From positions 13,129,039 through 13,193,038 of the forward strand of contig NC_049994.1 in NCBI RefSeq assembly GCF_000003815.2: a stretch of DNA of 64,000 bases, given 5' to 3'. The notes below the pieces were generated by a model that was not told where the DNA came from, did no database searches, and saw only the letters and a program-made list of their open reading frames with translations. The DNA is from Branchiostoma floridae (Eukaryota > Chordata > Leptocardii > Amphioxiformes > Branchiostomatidae). This document shows, one piece after another, positions 1-14,900 of the stretch. The position numbers were made by a program, and so were the translations under genes. Every line of letters starts with the position of its first letter. The first letter of the stretch is position 1.

Positions 1-267
1 TTATCTAATGCTGTGCAAAATATGTAAGTTTTGTATAGTCATTGACAGACGGTTGTTGAAATATATTGTGTGTTATATGATAGCGGTCACACTCTAAGTA
101 AAGGTTCAAACAATCTAACTCTATTCTAGTAACACAAATTGGTCTGTTGTATAAAATCAAATACAGGTTGACTTTTATCTTTATGAAAATCATAAGGCAT
201 AATAGCATGTTTATGAAAAAATAGCTATAGCAGCTATTACTAACCACTTAAACGTCATAATGAAGGC

Positions 268-370
268 TTTTTTGGGCCAACCTTTTTTGTTCGCACGCTC
301 GCATCACTTTTTAGGTTCCCAGAGGATGTCATCCATATTATCAAATCAACATGGCCCAATCAATTCAGGG
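268..370 (+). repeat. solo end of a dispersed inverted-repeat element
   Basis: The end of this block (ggatgtcatccatat, then atcaaatcaacatggcc) matches both terminal inverted repeats of the element at 34969-35846. The preceding pyrimidine-rich part with the 'gctcgcatca' motif matches 35750-35800. Only one terminus lies inside the window, so it is a truncated copy, a solo end, or an element running past the left edge. Confidence 0.55.
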
Positions 371-2798
371 AGGTTTGTGTTCTACGTGCTCCCATTCTGA
401 GTAATACAGTTAAAAATAATCTTCCGATCTTCGCCTTGTAGGTCATTCTTTCACACTTAATTAAACCTATTGAAGACACGCAGCAACGGAATTTTCCAAG
501 CTATTGTTCAGTGTTGGATGGATCTGTACGTCACAAGTTGTCCGGTTATTACAGGGCAATGTCATTTCTAAAGTCTACATGAAAATGCCAAGAAGTCAAT
601 ATTATGAGAAAGTCATCAGTAGTGTGAATGACATCAAATTTATTGAAGTTCTTCAACATGTGAGATCACTTGTGCAAATCAACACAAAAGTTACATAACC
701 ATTTTATAGATTAATATAATAATACCGAACTCAAAAAAAGTATTCTGCTACACTTGAGTTAACTTAAAAAAAAGGATGACAACACAGTAAGGTGTCTGGT
801 TGTTTCACATGGCAAATGCATGCCTTTTTTCAAAACATTCTTTCCTTTTTGTTCAATTCGTATCCATTTCCGGAAACCCCTTTCCCCATCTGGTCCTCTT
901 GTAACCCCTTTATGGCCCTCATAGTTCATACACATGACATACAAAATTAATGTAGTTGATAACCCACATGTACACATAATCTATGTACAAAATATGTACA
1001 TAAAATGGAGGAAATAAACATGACTATTTTAACATACTATTTACATCTCTTTCAGTAATGTTCATTTTAACTGCAGGATTCCAGAAACTACAGATTTTAC
1101 TAGTGTGATACAAGACTTCACATTTCAAAAACAAAACAAAAGAATAAACAATAATCTAAAACCCAACAGTTGATGACCTAATGGCTATGTGAAACACAAG
1201 CATAATTTCAAACATGTGTACATTATGATATTTCATATCCATTATCAACCACAAATTTGAATGTTTTAAATGAACGTGACTTGCACTTCATCTACATATA
1301 TCATAACCACATTCAAAACCTTTCACCATGCAGCCATATTTGTGTACAGAGACACAATGACTGTAAAGGCTAACATACTGGCAAAATGTCCAAAGTCCAA
1401 CTATCATCTGGCCAAACCAATGAAACTTCTTTGCACACCTGGTCATTGTGTGTATCCAAGTGAGTTCAAAGAAAATTTCTGAGAAGTTTAAAAAAAAGCC
1501 ACTTTAAGGCATGTTCTTCAAAATCAAAGGAAATCAAACATGACTTCCAAAATGAACAGAGCACTCCTTATAAGATGATGTCTTGACTTCTAAGAAATCT
1601 ACTAGGCATAGAGTAACTTTGTAAATGTAAATGGGGACATGTGTGTATCATAGATTGAACATCGTATATAATCCTCACCTCAATTTACCTTCTGGCTGAT
1701 TTGGCTCTTACCATGGTTACATCTTCACCAATTTTTGTGTGTCTGGCAAGTGAAGACTGGGAAGTGAAAACTATTTTTTTCTCTATTCCAAATTCTTATG
1801 CAGTAAGCTGTGCAGTTTACATGTTAGCAAAATGCATGTATTTCTAACATTTAGCTCTTATACTACACATTCGGCAGGTAAATTTCACTGTATACATGTC
1901 ATCACCCAGAAGTAAAGCTAGCACCACATTCACAAGGCCAATAACCACGGATTCAAGGAATTTTATGCTCATCAGAGACGTCTACAAGACTAATTCTGGT
2001 CTATATCAAATATATCCACTTCAAAAAGTCAACTTTACGTGTCAAAATACATGTCGATTCACAAGGAAAATAAGTTTTACATACATATACACACATTTAC
2101 AATTCTGTACGGTTTTACAAACTGTCCCTTACGGCTCTTTTGTTCCCATATATCAACCTATTTCCCCATTCTGTCAACTCAATTGTTTTGCCCTAACTCA
2201 ACCTTGCTTGAAACATTACACTAGTATTTTGTCTTCAAGTCCCACGACAAGTCCTTTCCCTCTACTATCTTCTTTCACCTTCTACTGCTTGCAATCATAA
2301 TCAACACCTTCCATATAGCATCAAGTCTCCATCAAGTAGTATTCGGATGCAGACAAGGATGTACAACTACAAATGTAGGTACAGACCAAGAAGAATTTTT
2401 AATGGGGTTGACGAACTATTTTTCATGTTGTCAAAGTGTGTTCTTTCTTTTTTTTCTGTGACCTTGTATTTTTTTGGGTGCAAGTTCTAATGATGCTGGT
2501 GTTTTTGTTGTTGTTGCACACACATTTGAATTGTTCTTCTTGGTTTGTCCTCTATAACCCCACACTTCATGGGAAGACTCTTGTGAGAATTTGCTCTTAT
2601 GCAATTTACGCCAACGTAGATTAAGTTCTCAAAATGGTACGCAGTAGTAAATTATGTCAAAGTGTTGGCAAATTTCTCATAAAGATACTGGTGAAATCTG
2701 CAAGAGCGTACCATTTAGAGATAAGCTGAGGCAAGTCCAAGAGTGCGGACATGCTAGTGCGTTCCTGTCCGTTGACAGTGGGGCACAGTCGGTGGCAC

Positions 2799-2842
2799 GT
2801 GACCAAATTCTCACAGGGCCTATGAAGTGAGTTTACCCGTGC
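2799..2842 (+). repeat. 44-bp dispersed repeat, copy 1
   Basis: This 44-nt block (starting gtgaccaaattctcac, ending cccgtgc) recurs in the same orientation at 39703-39746 with only a few mismatches. It lies downstream of the kinase stop codon, probably in its 3' UTR. Nature unknown. Confidence 0.5.
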
Positions 2843-2930
2843 ACTTCACACACCACAACAGGTGAGGGAACTAAGACTAAGACAGCTTGTTCTTCTGCAC
2901 AGACTCTGAGGTCCCAGTCTCGCCTGCTGC

Positions 2931-5900
2931 TCATATTCTGAAGGTGAGGAAGGTCCTGACACTGTTCTGCGAACCCCGCGGGGTGTACGGTGAGCTCCAG
3001 TCCGAGGTCGGGATGTTGGTACCGTAGTGGCGGGAGGATGTCGTGTTGAAGACGGGAAGGAGCTCGTTGGCTTCACTTGACAGCGCCTGGATGGGAGAAC
3101 ATAAGTTTTAACAGCTGCTGTGGGGAATTGCTTCAATGGTTATAGCACTAGGGTTATAGTGTAGGTACATGAAGCAGAACAGAACACAGACACACAGTCT
3201 TCACAACTTAAATTCACTCCAGACTGGCAACCTATTGTTTCGGGAGAAAACTGCTGAACAACATTTTGTCCAGAAGCCTGCTCCCCACTTTCCCGAGGTC
3301 AGACCAGTAATCAACACTTAAGACAGTGCAACGAACTTGACATGATCAGAGCTAGAACTGAGAGATTTAGGAACAGCTCTATATCTTTCATGATTGTGCA
3401 TCGAAAGACTGCTGAATACAACCGTTGTGCCTATTACAACTCTTTTAAGAACTGTTTTTATTAATAACTTTTTAACAATTGTTTTTAGTTGTTTATAATA
3501 TATGTAAACGGCAGAGCAATTCAGGGTACTTCTGGGACCCTGCCAGTCTGCACCCTTTCATTGCAAAAGAAATAAAAACCATTATCATCATCAGGACACA
3601 GCAGTCTCTACCTTGAGCCAGATGAGGGCGTCGGTGCCGTAGCCCTCCTGAGACACCAGCTGCAGGTCCCCCTGGAAGTACTTGGCGTACAGACGTGACA
3701 GCGGCAGTCCATAACCATAACCAGCCTGGGAACATAGAATGGTTGGGCATTTAGTAATCAAGCACTTCAATTCACAGTGAACGAGAACATTCAACAGTTG
3801 AAACAGTTGTTATTCTAAAGACAAGTAAAGTAAAATCAGTTTAAACTGCTTACACAAGTTAACCGGCCTGGAAACACAGATCAGTAGAGCATATATTACT
3901 ATTGCAGTGATAGCAGTAATAGCTCATCTGTATTGTCTTACGGTGTTAATGTTAGTCTTATTACTATGGTTTTTATTACTTTACTATGTTTAGTTTTAAC
4001 GTACCTGCGTGTATATCTTAATTTCCTGAATACCTAATTCAGCACGCTGAAGCGCTGCCATGTATTCAGCAATTGGTTGCAATCAATAAACTATCATTAT
4101 TATTTAGTAATCAAGCACCTGAACAAGAATATGCAACTGTTAAAAATTGTCACTCTAAAATCAAGTTAAACAGCTTACAAAAACTTTCAAAAATTATATG
4201 TAGGGGTGGGTACTATGTTGCAGTACAAAAACGTTTTTCTTGTTAGACCGGTCCTGAAAAGAATCAGTGGATCAAAATTTGGACCGAGTAGAAAATAACC
4301 GGGATTATATCGGCAGGGGTTTACATGTTTTAGCACTTACCCATTTAAGAAAATAACAAGAGCGAATTAGACCAGAGTTTATAGGCATCTCTACCAAGTT
4401 TCTACAGTCTAACTTACAGATTTTACATGAAGACAGGATTTTAAAATCAGAGTGGAAGTCAGATACTCCTTTTTAGAATATTGGACCATAGGTTTGAGTA
4501 ACTGCTATGTGGCATACCTTATTGTCTGGTTTTCTAACCTTCATCCTCATACATGACATCATTAAAGATTGTTTAGAAAAAAAGAAGGTGATACAGTGAA
4601 CAGTCTTAGAATTTTTCAGTCAAATGCAGCAAAATTTCATCAAATGATGGAAAAATGGATGCTGGATAAAGCCCTATAGTGGAAGGTCACAGAGAAAACT
4701 TAAAGTATAATAATATCATTCAAAGATTTACAGTATTGTAAAAGTAAAAGCCATTTAACGCTAATTCACCTTTATCCGCAGGGTAACCTATATCCGTTGT
4801 CTCTAAGTCTAAACAGAGGGTATTTAGGGACATCAAGTTAAAGGATGGTGGTTTTAAATTGCAACATTTTCACAATTGTACAGGTTGAACCGATCGTCCG
4901 TCGACATGATGTCCATAAATACCTTGTTTTAAGAAACAACGAATATAGGTTACCCGAGGATAAAGGTGAACTAGCATTAATTCCACAGCCTGTTTGCCAG
5001 CGTATTTTGTGCAATTATCCAGCTGGTGTAATCATGGGAAGTTATCTATCTGGACCATACCGGTTTAGGATTTTTAGATTCCGAGCAGTTAACAAATGTG
5101 TATTAACTAAGTAAACTGTTGTGCAATTAACTGGCTTCTACAGTCAAGAGCTATCTAACACCCTAAAATCGTGACCATAGCTTGTTCTGAACACAAGATA
5201 GCAAAGCCAAAAGCTGCCCTGCAGTACCAAGGGAAGGTGCTAGGGGCTCAAAATATAATCATTTCCAGCTTTCATCACACCCTACCAACATTATAAGTAT
5301 AAAACCAATCCACCCAGCCGTTCTTGAGTTATCTTGTTTACACACAGACACACACACAAACGCTAATGAAAATATAACCTCCATGACATTTCATGGAGGT
5401 AACTACCCACCAGAGGTGCAGTTGTTGACCCAGACTTGGGGGGTTGTGGAGCCGTGGAGTACATGTAGTTAAACAGGACATCCATGGCTGACTTGGGGAT
5501 ACCGCCGCCCTGGTCAGATATCTGCACACAAGATAGAGGAGGCTTTCATCAGTAAGGAGAAAGAAATACTTTGGCTTGTTAACAATTGCAATTCTTAAAT
5601 GGGAACAAATTTCTGGTATCTAATTGGTACGGATGTGAAATCATTGGTAAAATAGAACATAACAGCATACTTATCAATATACATGTAACGTAAAAAATCA
5701 TTTTATTTTGCATACAGAAATATCTATCTTCTTTTGCTTTCAAAACCTGTATATTGGTGATATCTTCCTGGTGCCTTTACTTTAAAATGTTTCCTTCGAT
5801 ATGAATATTATTAGTATGATTTCTCTGTTTTCTGTACATATCTTTTTAAATCTTGACATTATCTGATAACAGAATCAAGATATTACATGTACTTCAAGTG

Positions 5901-8900
5901 TAAAAATGATTGTAAAAAAAAAAATAATAAAAAGCTTTATCCCCCCCTAGTCCTACCTTAATGGTGAGATCCTCCTTTCCCAAGGACACCTGGCATTTGA
6001 CCTTGGGGTAGTCCAGAGCTGCAGTACCGTGGTATTCCACTATGGCTCGCATGGCGTTCTTGAACAGCTCAAACAGCATGTGGTACAGATGAGAGGGCAC
6101 ATACACCACTGTGATGGGGGATGATTTCTTAATACCTGAGGGGAAAAAAACATCACAAAAACACTTGAGTTTCTTGTTTGCCCACATAATAATTATAGTA
6201 AGTCTCTTTGATAGCTAGCTATTGAAAGTTTGCAGTGGGATTTACCCACACAATAAGAATAAGTCTCTTTGCAAGTTTGTGCCCAATCATAAAATAAAAT
6301 TGCAAGCACCTAGATTTCATCAACAAACTTGAGATAGAGACATAGGAACCATACATGTGACAAAAGACCAATTTAGATTTTTAATCAAAATAGCTTTATT
6401 TCTTACCCCTTAGAAATATCTGTATAAAAGGAGACAAAAGACAACTTTCTATACATTAATAATAATAACTGTACTGTCTGCTTCATGAAAAAATTAAAAT
6501 TCTAGCAATATAAATGTGGTAACGGGAGGTGCCCCAACACGGTACGCTTTTTCTTGCGCTCAAACTCATGGCGCTCCATCGCTAGTTGCCTGAGAGTGGT
6601 CACATTTAGATGACTGAATTTTTTACACATAGATTTGAACAACATACAGTCAAACCTGTCTATAGCGGCCACTCAAGGGACCGGACAAATTTGGCCACTA
6701 TAGACAGGTGGCCTCTGTATAGAGGTGGCAACTTGTAGATAAAATACCCAAGGGACCAACAAAAAGTGGCCACTATGGACAGGTGGCCCCTCTGTAGAGG
6801 TGGCCCCTAATACAGGTTTGACTGTACTTGAATAAGAAATGCATTCATGTGGTTTATGAACCTTTCGCGCTGGGTGTTACAAGCGGCAAACACTGTGAGA
6901 CAATTTCGTGTATGTAACCTTCCAATTTTGTGCTACGCTGGACAGTGTGCCTAACTTGGTACGCTTTTTTTTACATTTTGCTCTCTTCAGAAGTAAGTGG
7001 TAAATTTAAGTACACAGAAAAAAAATTAATAGTATGATATTTTAGCTTTCTTTTGACAGTAAAATCGTGACTGTATGTACTTGTTGTCTCACATGAGGAA
7101 GGCTCTACCTAGAACAATCCAGCTGATGTTTTTACGGGCAACGTGCTGAATGCACTGATTGTGAATGCCCGACTGAAAAAACCATTACGAAAAAACGACA
7201 CCGCCAACATCAACAAAACTCTGTCTGATTATATGAAAATATCATCTACATCTCTCTATCAAGTCTTATTTTCATAGACAGCACGAATCATTTGTTACAG
7301 TCAAATAAATCTTGGGAGCGTTCTCTAGTCTGTCACCTTCACGGCTACACTCCATTGGGAGTACAATGGTGGCAATGTTTATGTCGCTTCCTTTTGGTTG
7401 CTTTTCTACTCAACAAACATTTGAAGACCCATATTCATAGTCTTTTATGGAGCTTTATTTATGTGTATCATGGCAGTTGTGTGACTGCTTGAAAGAGTTC
7501 GTATAGTTAGCGACACGAGCCGCCAATACGCAGAGGCCGGTGACCGCAGTGATTCAGCACTGTCAACATTACTGTCAGAATTCTGTTTAAAAAAAAAATG
7601 AAGTAAATATGTTAAAGTATACTTGGAATGCAAATTAAAGCTGTGTGCATGGACTTGGTTTATTTACCTTTGTAATCAGCATAGTCAGTGGTAACAAACA
7701 CGGTGTACTTATGGATAATAAGATCAGCAAAAAATCCGTACCATCTTACGACGGGAACCGTCTTAGGGCGGCCCCCGTTAATTCAAGCCCTCATAAAAAA
7801 TCTTAATGGACAAGGACACAAACTGCTGTTTGGGTTTTTATCCTTCTTTACTTCTTGGGCTATTAGTTTCTTAGTTACTGGCATTGGAGTGCAGAAAACT
7901 AAGATATGTAGTGGCCATTGAATACATAGTGCTTTAGTACACGTGGGCACGTGGCTCATCCAAATTGGCATCAACAAGTCACATCATCAGCCCTGTCATT
8001 GGGCTTCTAGTTCATCGGGAAAATTGAGTGCCATGGCGTACGTGCAGGGTCTGGTGTAAGGACAGTCCCAAGGGAAGCTACTCAACACTAATAGACAGCA
8101 TATCATGCTTTAGCTGGATTTGGACTTGAACCAAGAGAGATGATTACTAAATGACTGTGTGCAAAGTATAGAGGGGACACTACCAGAGCTTACTGGTTTT
8201 ATGCAAGGTCAGTAATACTTGATAGTTTTGGCATACTGAAAAATACATCGCAGAATACAACAAGGTGACAGTCATCCTGGCAGAGAAAGACAAATTTGTA
8301 ACACCCAACTAAATGTTAGCATCAGTAATACAAAATAGCAGGTACTGGAAAAAGCCATGGCCTTTGAAACGCTGTTTGTCACTGTCTATTTAATTCCACT
8401 TCAAGCTTTTAAGTGAATTAGGGGAATTTGCTAGCTGCTATCATAATCAATTTTAACAGTTAACATTGACAAATTGTACACCAATGACATATCTTACCCT
8501 ATATCATAATTAATAGATATAGAACTGCAGAATAAGCCTGACTGATGGACTTTAGCCTGAAAAGCATTGGCTACAATCACACCAAAGAGGATAGATCGTA
8601 TCAGCATTACTTTAAATCCCATAGTGCCAACAATACTGTTCTTACAACGCCGCTGAGGGAAATCTAAAAGGGGTTGCCATGTGGGCTATTGTACCCATCC
8701 TGCCACATCTTGTATCAAGCTGAAAACCTTTTAAGGTAATGAACCAATAGATGTCTTTGAAGGATGTTTCAAGGTCTAAGAGACACACTGTGGAGTAGAG
8801 ATCATTACTGGGGGGAGCTTATCTCTGGTGCGGTACATGTACTTGTGTGTCAGTTCAGGTGTAGGTATTCAGCCGTGGAAAATTCCACATGTTGGGTGGT

Positions 8901-11900
8901 CCTAATGAAATTTGCTGGATAAAAAAAACAAAAAAAAAACAAAAAACAAACTAGCGGAATGGCCAAGTTTTAACGTGAAGATGTGCCATTCTCTTGACTT
9001 GTGGAGAATCACCTCAAGTTGTTCTGAGAAGAAAATTGTTCCCACAACTTTTAGCGTAAAGGGGCAGCGTCCATCTCCATTCTATATAGCCCTTGGGACA
9101 CACAGTCGTGCAAACACAGCGGGGGGATAGTCCACTGGTAGCGGTTTGTGCTCAACTCCACTAATTTTTCTCATAAATGCTGAGTACTTTAGTATGACCC
9201 TATTGGGTTTGAACCTGCAAACTCCCAAATGTAAGGCAAGATATTGCTCTTTATAACTGTCAAATTGATGACAATTGTTGCCTATATACATTTTTTTAAG
9301 CAATGAAAGGCAGCAGAGATAGTTTGAAGTACAGTCAAACCTGTCTATAGCGGCCACTCAAGGGACCGGACAAATTTGGCCACTATAGACAGGTGGCCTC
9401 TGTATAGAGGTGGCAACCTGTAGATAAAATACCCAAGGGACTGACAAAAAGTGGCCACTATGGACAGGTGGTCCCTCTGTAGAGGTGGCCCCTAATACAG
9501 GTTTGACTGTATGTAAAACTCACCATTATGAGAGACCAAGTCCAGTTCGGGTGAGGCCAGGTAGTACTGGTCACAGAGAAACTTGGCATTCTCATAAGCA
9601 TCTGTAAGGGAAGTACAGTTTAAATTGTTAAATCATAATCAAAACACCCTGTTTTCAAATCCTACGTATTTCCTTCAGGGCTAGCTTTCTGTTATCAAAG
9701 ATCTTGCAACAGATTAGTTCAAGGGCTTTGGCTAGCTGAACTAACAAATAAAGAAAGAAAAATTAAGGGATTAACATGCATGCTTTCCTGGACCTCCTGG
9801 TATGTCTATGGTTGTCCCAAAGTTTACTGACAGAATTTGAAATTTTGTAATACTGTAATTCACTCTTCTCAGGACCAAACCCTCACAGTCTGAGAAAATT
9901 TAACTTGTTCTTGGAACGGTGGCAGCAGGTGCACATGATAAATTCTCTTATAATATATAATATAAGTTATATTATTTGTTATCAGTAATAATAAGTTCAT
10001 GTTACAGTCGTCACCGTGAAAACCACGAACTTAAAAGTACATTAAAAAAATCAGGAATTACAGTACTTTTCCTGCCCCGGGCTAGTGGACTTGTCCAACC
10101 CTGTTAGTGTTAATTAATGCTCAGTAACGAGCCACTGAGATGAAGACTTACCTAAAACAACTGACTCCACCTCACAGTTAGGGTCTATACTGCCCACATG
10201 GCGGGGGTGTGTCTCTTGTGTCGGGGAGAACAGGAGAACTGGAGGAACATAAGACAACAACGATGTCAGTACATTGTACATGTATTGGTACATCATCATC
10301 ATCATCATATTGGTACACAGCTTTACAAACAACTGAAATTGAGCATCCTGCAAAATGGCAAGATATGTACATGCAGTGCTTGAAATACTTTTTTCTGAGT
10401 CAAAAGCCAAGTTGCGCTATCAACATTTCACTTAAGCCACTTCCAAGTTATTACTCTCTTCAAATCAGATACTTATCCATTATCTTTTCTTCCAGTTACT
10501 TTTAACTACTTACGTTTTATCTTATCAAGAAATAAATACAAAAGCTTAATAATATGCACATCTTAGCTGAGGGAAAAGCAGTGTTCCAACTGCAAAATTT
10601 CAGGTTGCACACTGCGCTACCAGGGTTAAAAGTTACGCAAAGCAAATGTGGTTCCATTTGTAAGTGTGCAAGTGGGTATGTTGCATTTGTAAGTGTGCAA
10701 GTGGGTATTTCTAGCACTGTACATGCAATTATTTTCTACACAAAGAGGTTGTAAGCTAGCATTTTGATATTTTTGAGCCCTGTTTCAATGTCAAGGACAC
10801 AAAATCAATATTTCAGCGACCTGATGACTTTTCAGGCTACTCTCTTGAGTACGTGCCAAAAACAATACCACCCTGTTATCATAATTCATATATCCTTCCT
10901 GTCGCCAACCCGAAGGCAAACAATGCTTATGACATTCACACAGTCCACAGACCTTCAACCACTTCCTATAAGGCTGCCAGGAGACATTCTCCTGCTGCTA
11001 TTTTCAGTGCTTGACCTTTACGTATAGGTTTGTGCGGAGAAGGGCAAAAGCTACAGCATACATCGGGGAACTAAATCAGTCTGCAAACTTGTGTGTCGCT
11101 CGCAAAACTACTACAACATCAGGGGAACTGGACAAATTCAGTTTACTTTGATGTTTTGTTGTAATCTTGAGTTCCTTTTGATAATTTTGATTGTCATTTT
11201 TGTGTAATCTTGAGCAGAAGACGTTTATAAGCTCAATATTGCGCTTTTTGTCTAATACTCATTAAATGTATGTGAATAGTATGTAGCTGTTTTTCCTGAA
11301 TTTTCTATATGATAAAAGATAATGACTAAAACGTAAACATCTTTTATTTAGCCATCCACTTACACAAGTCATCACAAATTTATGGGCATGAACCCCTTTT
11401 GTAGAGCTCTACATGTAGTCTCCTTGCCAATTTGCACAAACCCCCATACCCAAGTCCCGGGTAATCCTTTGGTAATATGATACATTAGGCTGTCCGTAGG
11501 TCATACAATTTTCCATCACGTCACGCCTGTCTGAGCAGCGCATGCCTGTCACGTAGATACACGTGCTGCCAGTCTCATCACATTCCGAAGTGTCATTGAT
11601 GTCACTTCGTGACGACAACGCTCTTCATGTAATGCCATGACTGTGGGACCATGCCAATAATAAATGGTTGGAATATCAGATGTCAAGTGGAGTTTTGAAC
11701 CATTTGATGTATTTTACTTTCAGGCTAAACAACTTTCAGATAAATTTTGTATGATGAGATATCCATACACTGTAATTTCGGCACTATGCTGTGTTTTAAC
11801 CAGTTTAGGAGGCTTGCCTCTTGCTTTGTAACAAAGGTTAACATAAAACTGTTGGCTTTACTTCATTGGCATTGAATTTGGCCCTCAAAATGGAGGAAAT

Positions 11901-14900
11901 AGTGTTTCTGAAGGTTATAAATCCAAACATCTCCGGGAAAGGATGCCCCCAGACCCCCTAAACGGCTCACAACAGTGTCACTAAGATGCCCCATATATTT
12001 TAAGTATATCTCTCTTTGTATCTGATTTAGCATCCTTTGTTCCCTGACTTGCGAGGGTTGTCGGAAAAATGTGCTGTGAAAAAATCCTGGTGAGAACCCC
12101 AAGTGTGCATTGGGCATTTTTACATGCACAAGATTTGTTAACAGGTAAGAAACAGATGATGCGCCCACTGACCATGTTGGTGGATCAGCATCCGGATGCT
12201 TATTCTGCTCATGTAGAAGCGGTCCAGGAAGTACTGTATGTTGGAGTCTGTCTGGTGGTCGATGCCGTGGGTGTCCCTGAGTTCGATCACGCCCTGAGCC
12301 ATCGTCTCCACAACGTTGCTGTGTCGTTTTCTGATGTTGTACAGCGTCTCTGTAAAACTGAAGGAAATACAGGCATACTCAATCATTGCGGAGTGGAAGT
12401 TCTGACAACTTGTAAGTAAAAGAAAATCAGTATTTCAAGCTCTCTAACAGACTCCGGCCTGGCCGAATAGGGGACTTTGGTCAAGTTAGGAATAAAAGCC
12501 TAGTAGCAGTCAATTAGACTAGGAGTGTTGACCGGCCTTAGGTTGCATACTGTACTCCCCTGCCATCTAAACTCCTCTGGCATGTTTTCTGTCTTATTTG
12601 GCCAATTTCTACTATTTTGCTAGCAACCTGTGGAGCCTGGTAGAGGTTAATTCAATGCCATGCCACAATACATTCTTCTACTATTAGAGTGTAGCAATGT
12701 CTTTGTTTTGAGTAAAACACTGCAAAAAGTGCTGTCCATGCTTCCAACAAAGGCAAACCTCTTGCAATGACCTTTCTTTGGTCCAGAGAAAAGCCTCAAT
12801 CGGTGCTATTCTTACAAAGTGAAGGTATGAAAAGACGGGTGGATGGGGAGTTAGTTTGGTTAAAGCCAAACTTGAGAAAGTGGTTCAAAACCAGAATCAG
12901 CTTTGTCTTGAGGTCCTTGCTTTCTGAATCTCTTTCAGTTTGATTTAAAAATTTCTAACTTCAAAATAAGCTGTGAATTTTTTATTTGCCTGAAACTATG
13001 AAACCTAGTATTGCTGTTGCAGGTAGTAGCATCTACTCCACGTTGTCAGGTTTAAAACTACATAAGTCTTTGACTGTGACATTGGACAAAATTAGTCAAT
13101 TTCTTTATCTGATTTTGGACCACAGGACATTTATCTATTAATATCATTACGAAGGGATGGTGAAAGGCATGGGTTTTGTCAAGCTAAACAAACTAACTCT
13201 GTGAGGGTCTTCCTCATTTGTTCATCATCGCTAAGAAGAAAGTAGAGCCAGGTCAGGGTCTGTCGGAAGCTGGAAGACAAAGACATGTGTTTGGAGCCCC
13301 ATTTGCACCCACGTGCGCTGGGTCTTTATAATATGATTATAATAATTGCCTTTTTTGTCTGTAAATCTCATCATCCCGATCTTAATAAAATTACATTGTT
13401 TGATTGTGCTGTAATCCAGAAAAGATATCAAAACATTTCATTTTAATTGGAATTTAAACAGTTGTATTGGGATATGTGTCTGTAAGGTGCACTGCCACTA
13501 TTCTTGTCATTGTGGACTGACATTATTTTATCATGGATCCCTACATATTGCTCAAGGTCTGAAGTCTTCCAGTGTAGTACCCACAGACCACCTACTCTCT
13601 TTGACAAATCCACTAAGAAGAAATGTCTTTCCACTAAGTGATGGTGTAACCATGACAACCCATCACAGAGTCATGTGGTATTACCTCATTCCAAATGGTA
13701 CAAACCACCATTGCTAGGGTACCCCAATTTCATATCATTGATTCAGCACCGCAATCAAAACAAATCTACGTTTAGATCCTCATGTAGCAAATGCCCTATA
13801 ACTAAATCATAAATGTTTTCCTTTTAGATGAGCGAATTGACAGATGGTAAAGCCAGCTGCAATTTTGTTATACTGTTGATGATTTGGTTTGCTTTTTGGT
13901 AACTACAGTATCTTTGAACATGTAAGCACATTTACCATTTTAATGACAATATATCTTCTAACACTTCCTCCAAAATATCAATGAGTATTCCAAGCTGACA
14001 CATGTACAGTACGTATAAACCAATATGCAACACATTTGTTACTTACTTTTCTATAATTGCTGAATCACTTGGACTCTTATTCTCAAAGTGCAAGATCTCT
14101 GTCAGACTCTGGATGTACCTATGCAACACAAAGCACAAAAGAAGTGTTAGAGGTCTTCAGGAAAATAATCCATTCAATCTGTTAGATCTATGATAATCTT
14201 ATAATTTTTTTTACTTAATTTTTTTCCTTATTTTCCTACATGCATAAATCTGGCTTCCTTCCTTCCTCATCCATCCTCCCCCCTCTTCTTTCATTCTCAA
14301 CCTAGTTTTAAAGCCAATAGCCCCACAATTCTTTTTTATATGGATCTCTTACTACTACTACTACTACTACTACTACTGGCAGAAATGTAGAAGAAATACT
14401 ACTAGAAATACTACTACTACTACTACTACTACTGGCAGAAATGTAGAAGAAATAGTAACAAATACTACTAGAAATACTACTACTACTACTACTACTAATA
14501 CTACTGGCAGAAATGAATTAGAGATGTCTGACCAGCTCTGCACCAGCTCAACTGACGGCATCATGAGCTACTACTAGTGCTACAACTACTACTACTACTA
14601 CTACTAGTACAACTTAACTACTAGCAGAAATGAATTATAGATGTCTGACCAGCTCTGTACCAGCTCGACTGATGGCATCTTGAGCTACTATTACTATTAC
14701 TACTACTACTAGTACTACTTAACTACTGGCAGAAATGTAGGAGTAATGTCTGACCAGCTCTGCACCAGCTCGACTGATGGCATCTTGAGCTACTATTGCT
14801 GCTACTACTACTACTACTACTACTGGCAGAAATGAATTAGAGATGACTGACCAGCTCTGCACCAGCTCGACTGACGGCATCTTGAGCAGCGTGTCTGGCA

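Larger units (their letters stand above)
1..2930. other. no gene recognised; probable 3' flank of the kinase gene
   Basis: The stretch is AT-rich and holds only short ORFs that I do not recognise. Two repeat fragments are annotated separately (268-370 and 2799-2842). The part next to 2930 is probably the 3' untranslated region of the minus-strand kinase gene, but I could not fix its polyadenylation site. Confidence 0.4.

Noticed and set aside
14373-14564. Valine-rich ORFs in the (TAC)n region
   Set aside because: They are translations of the microsatellite and of copied exon ends, not independent genes.
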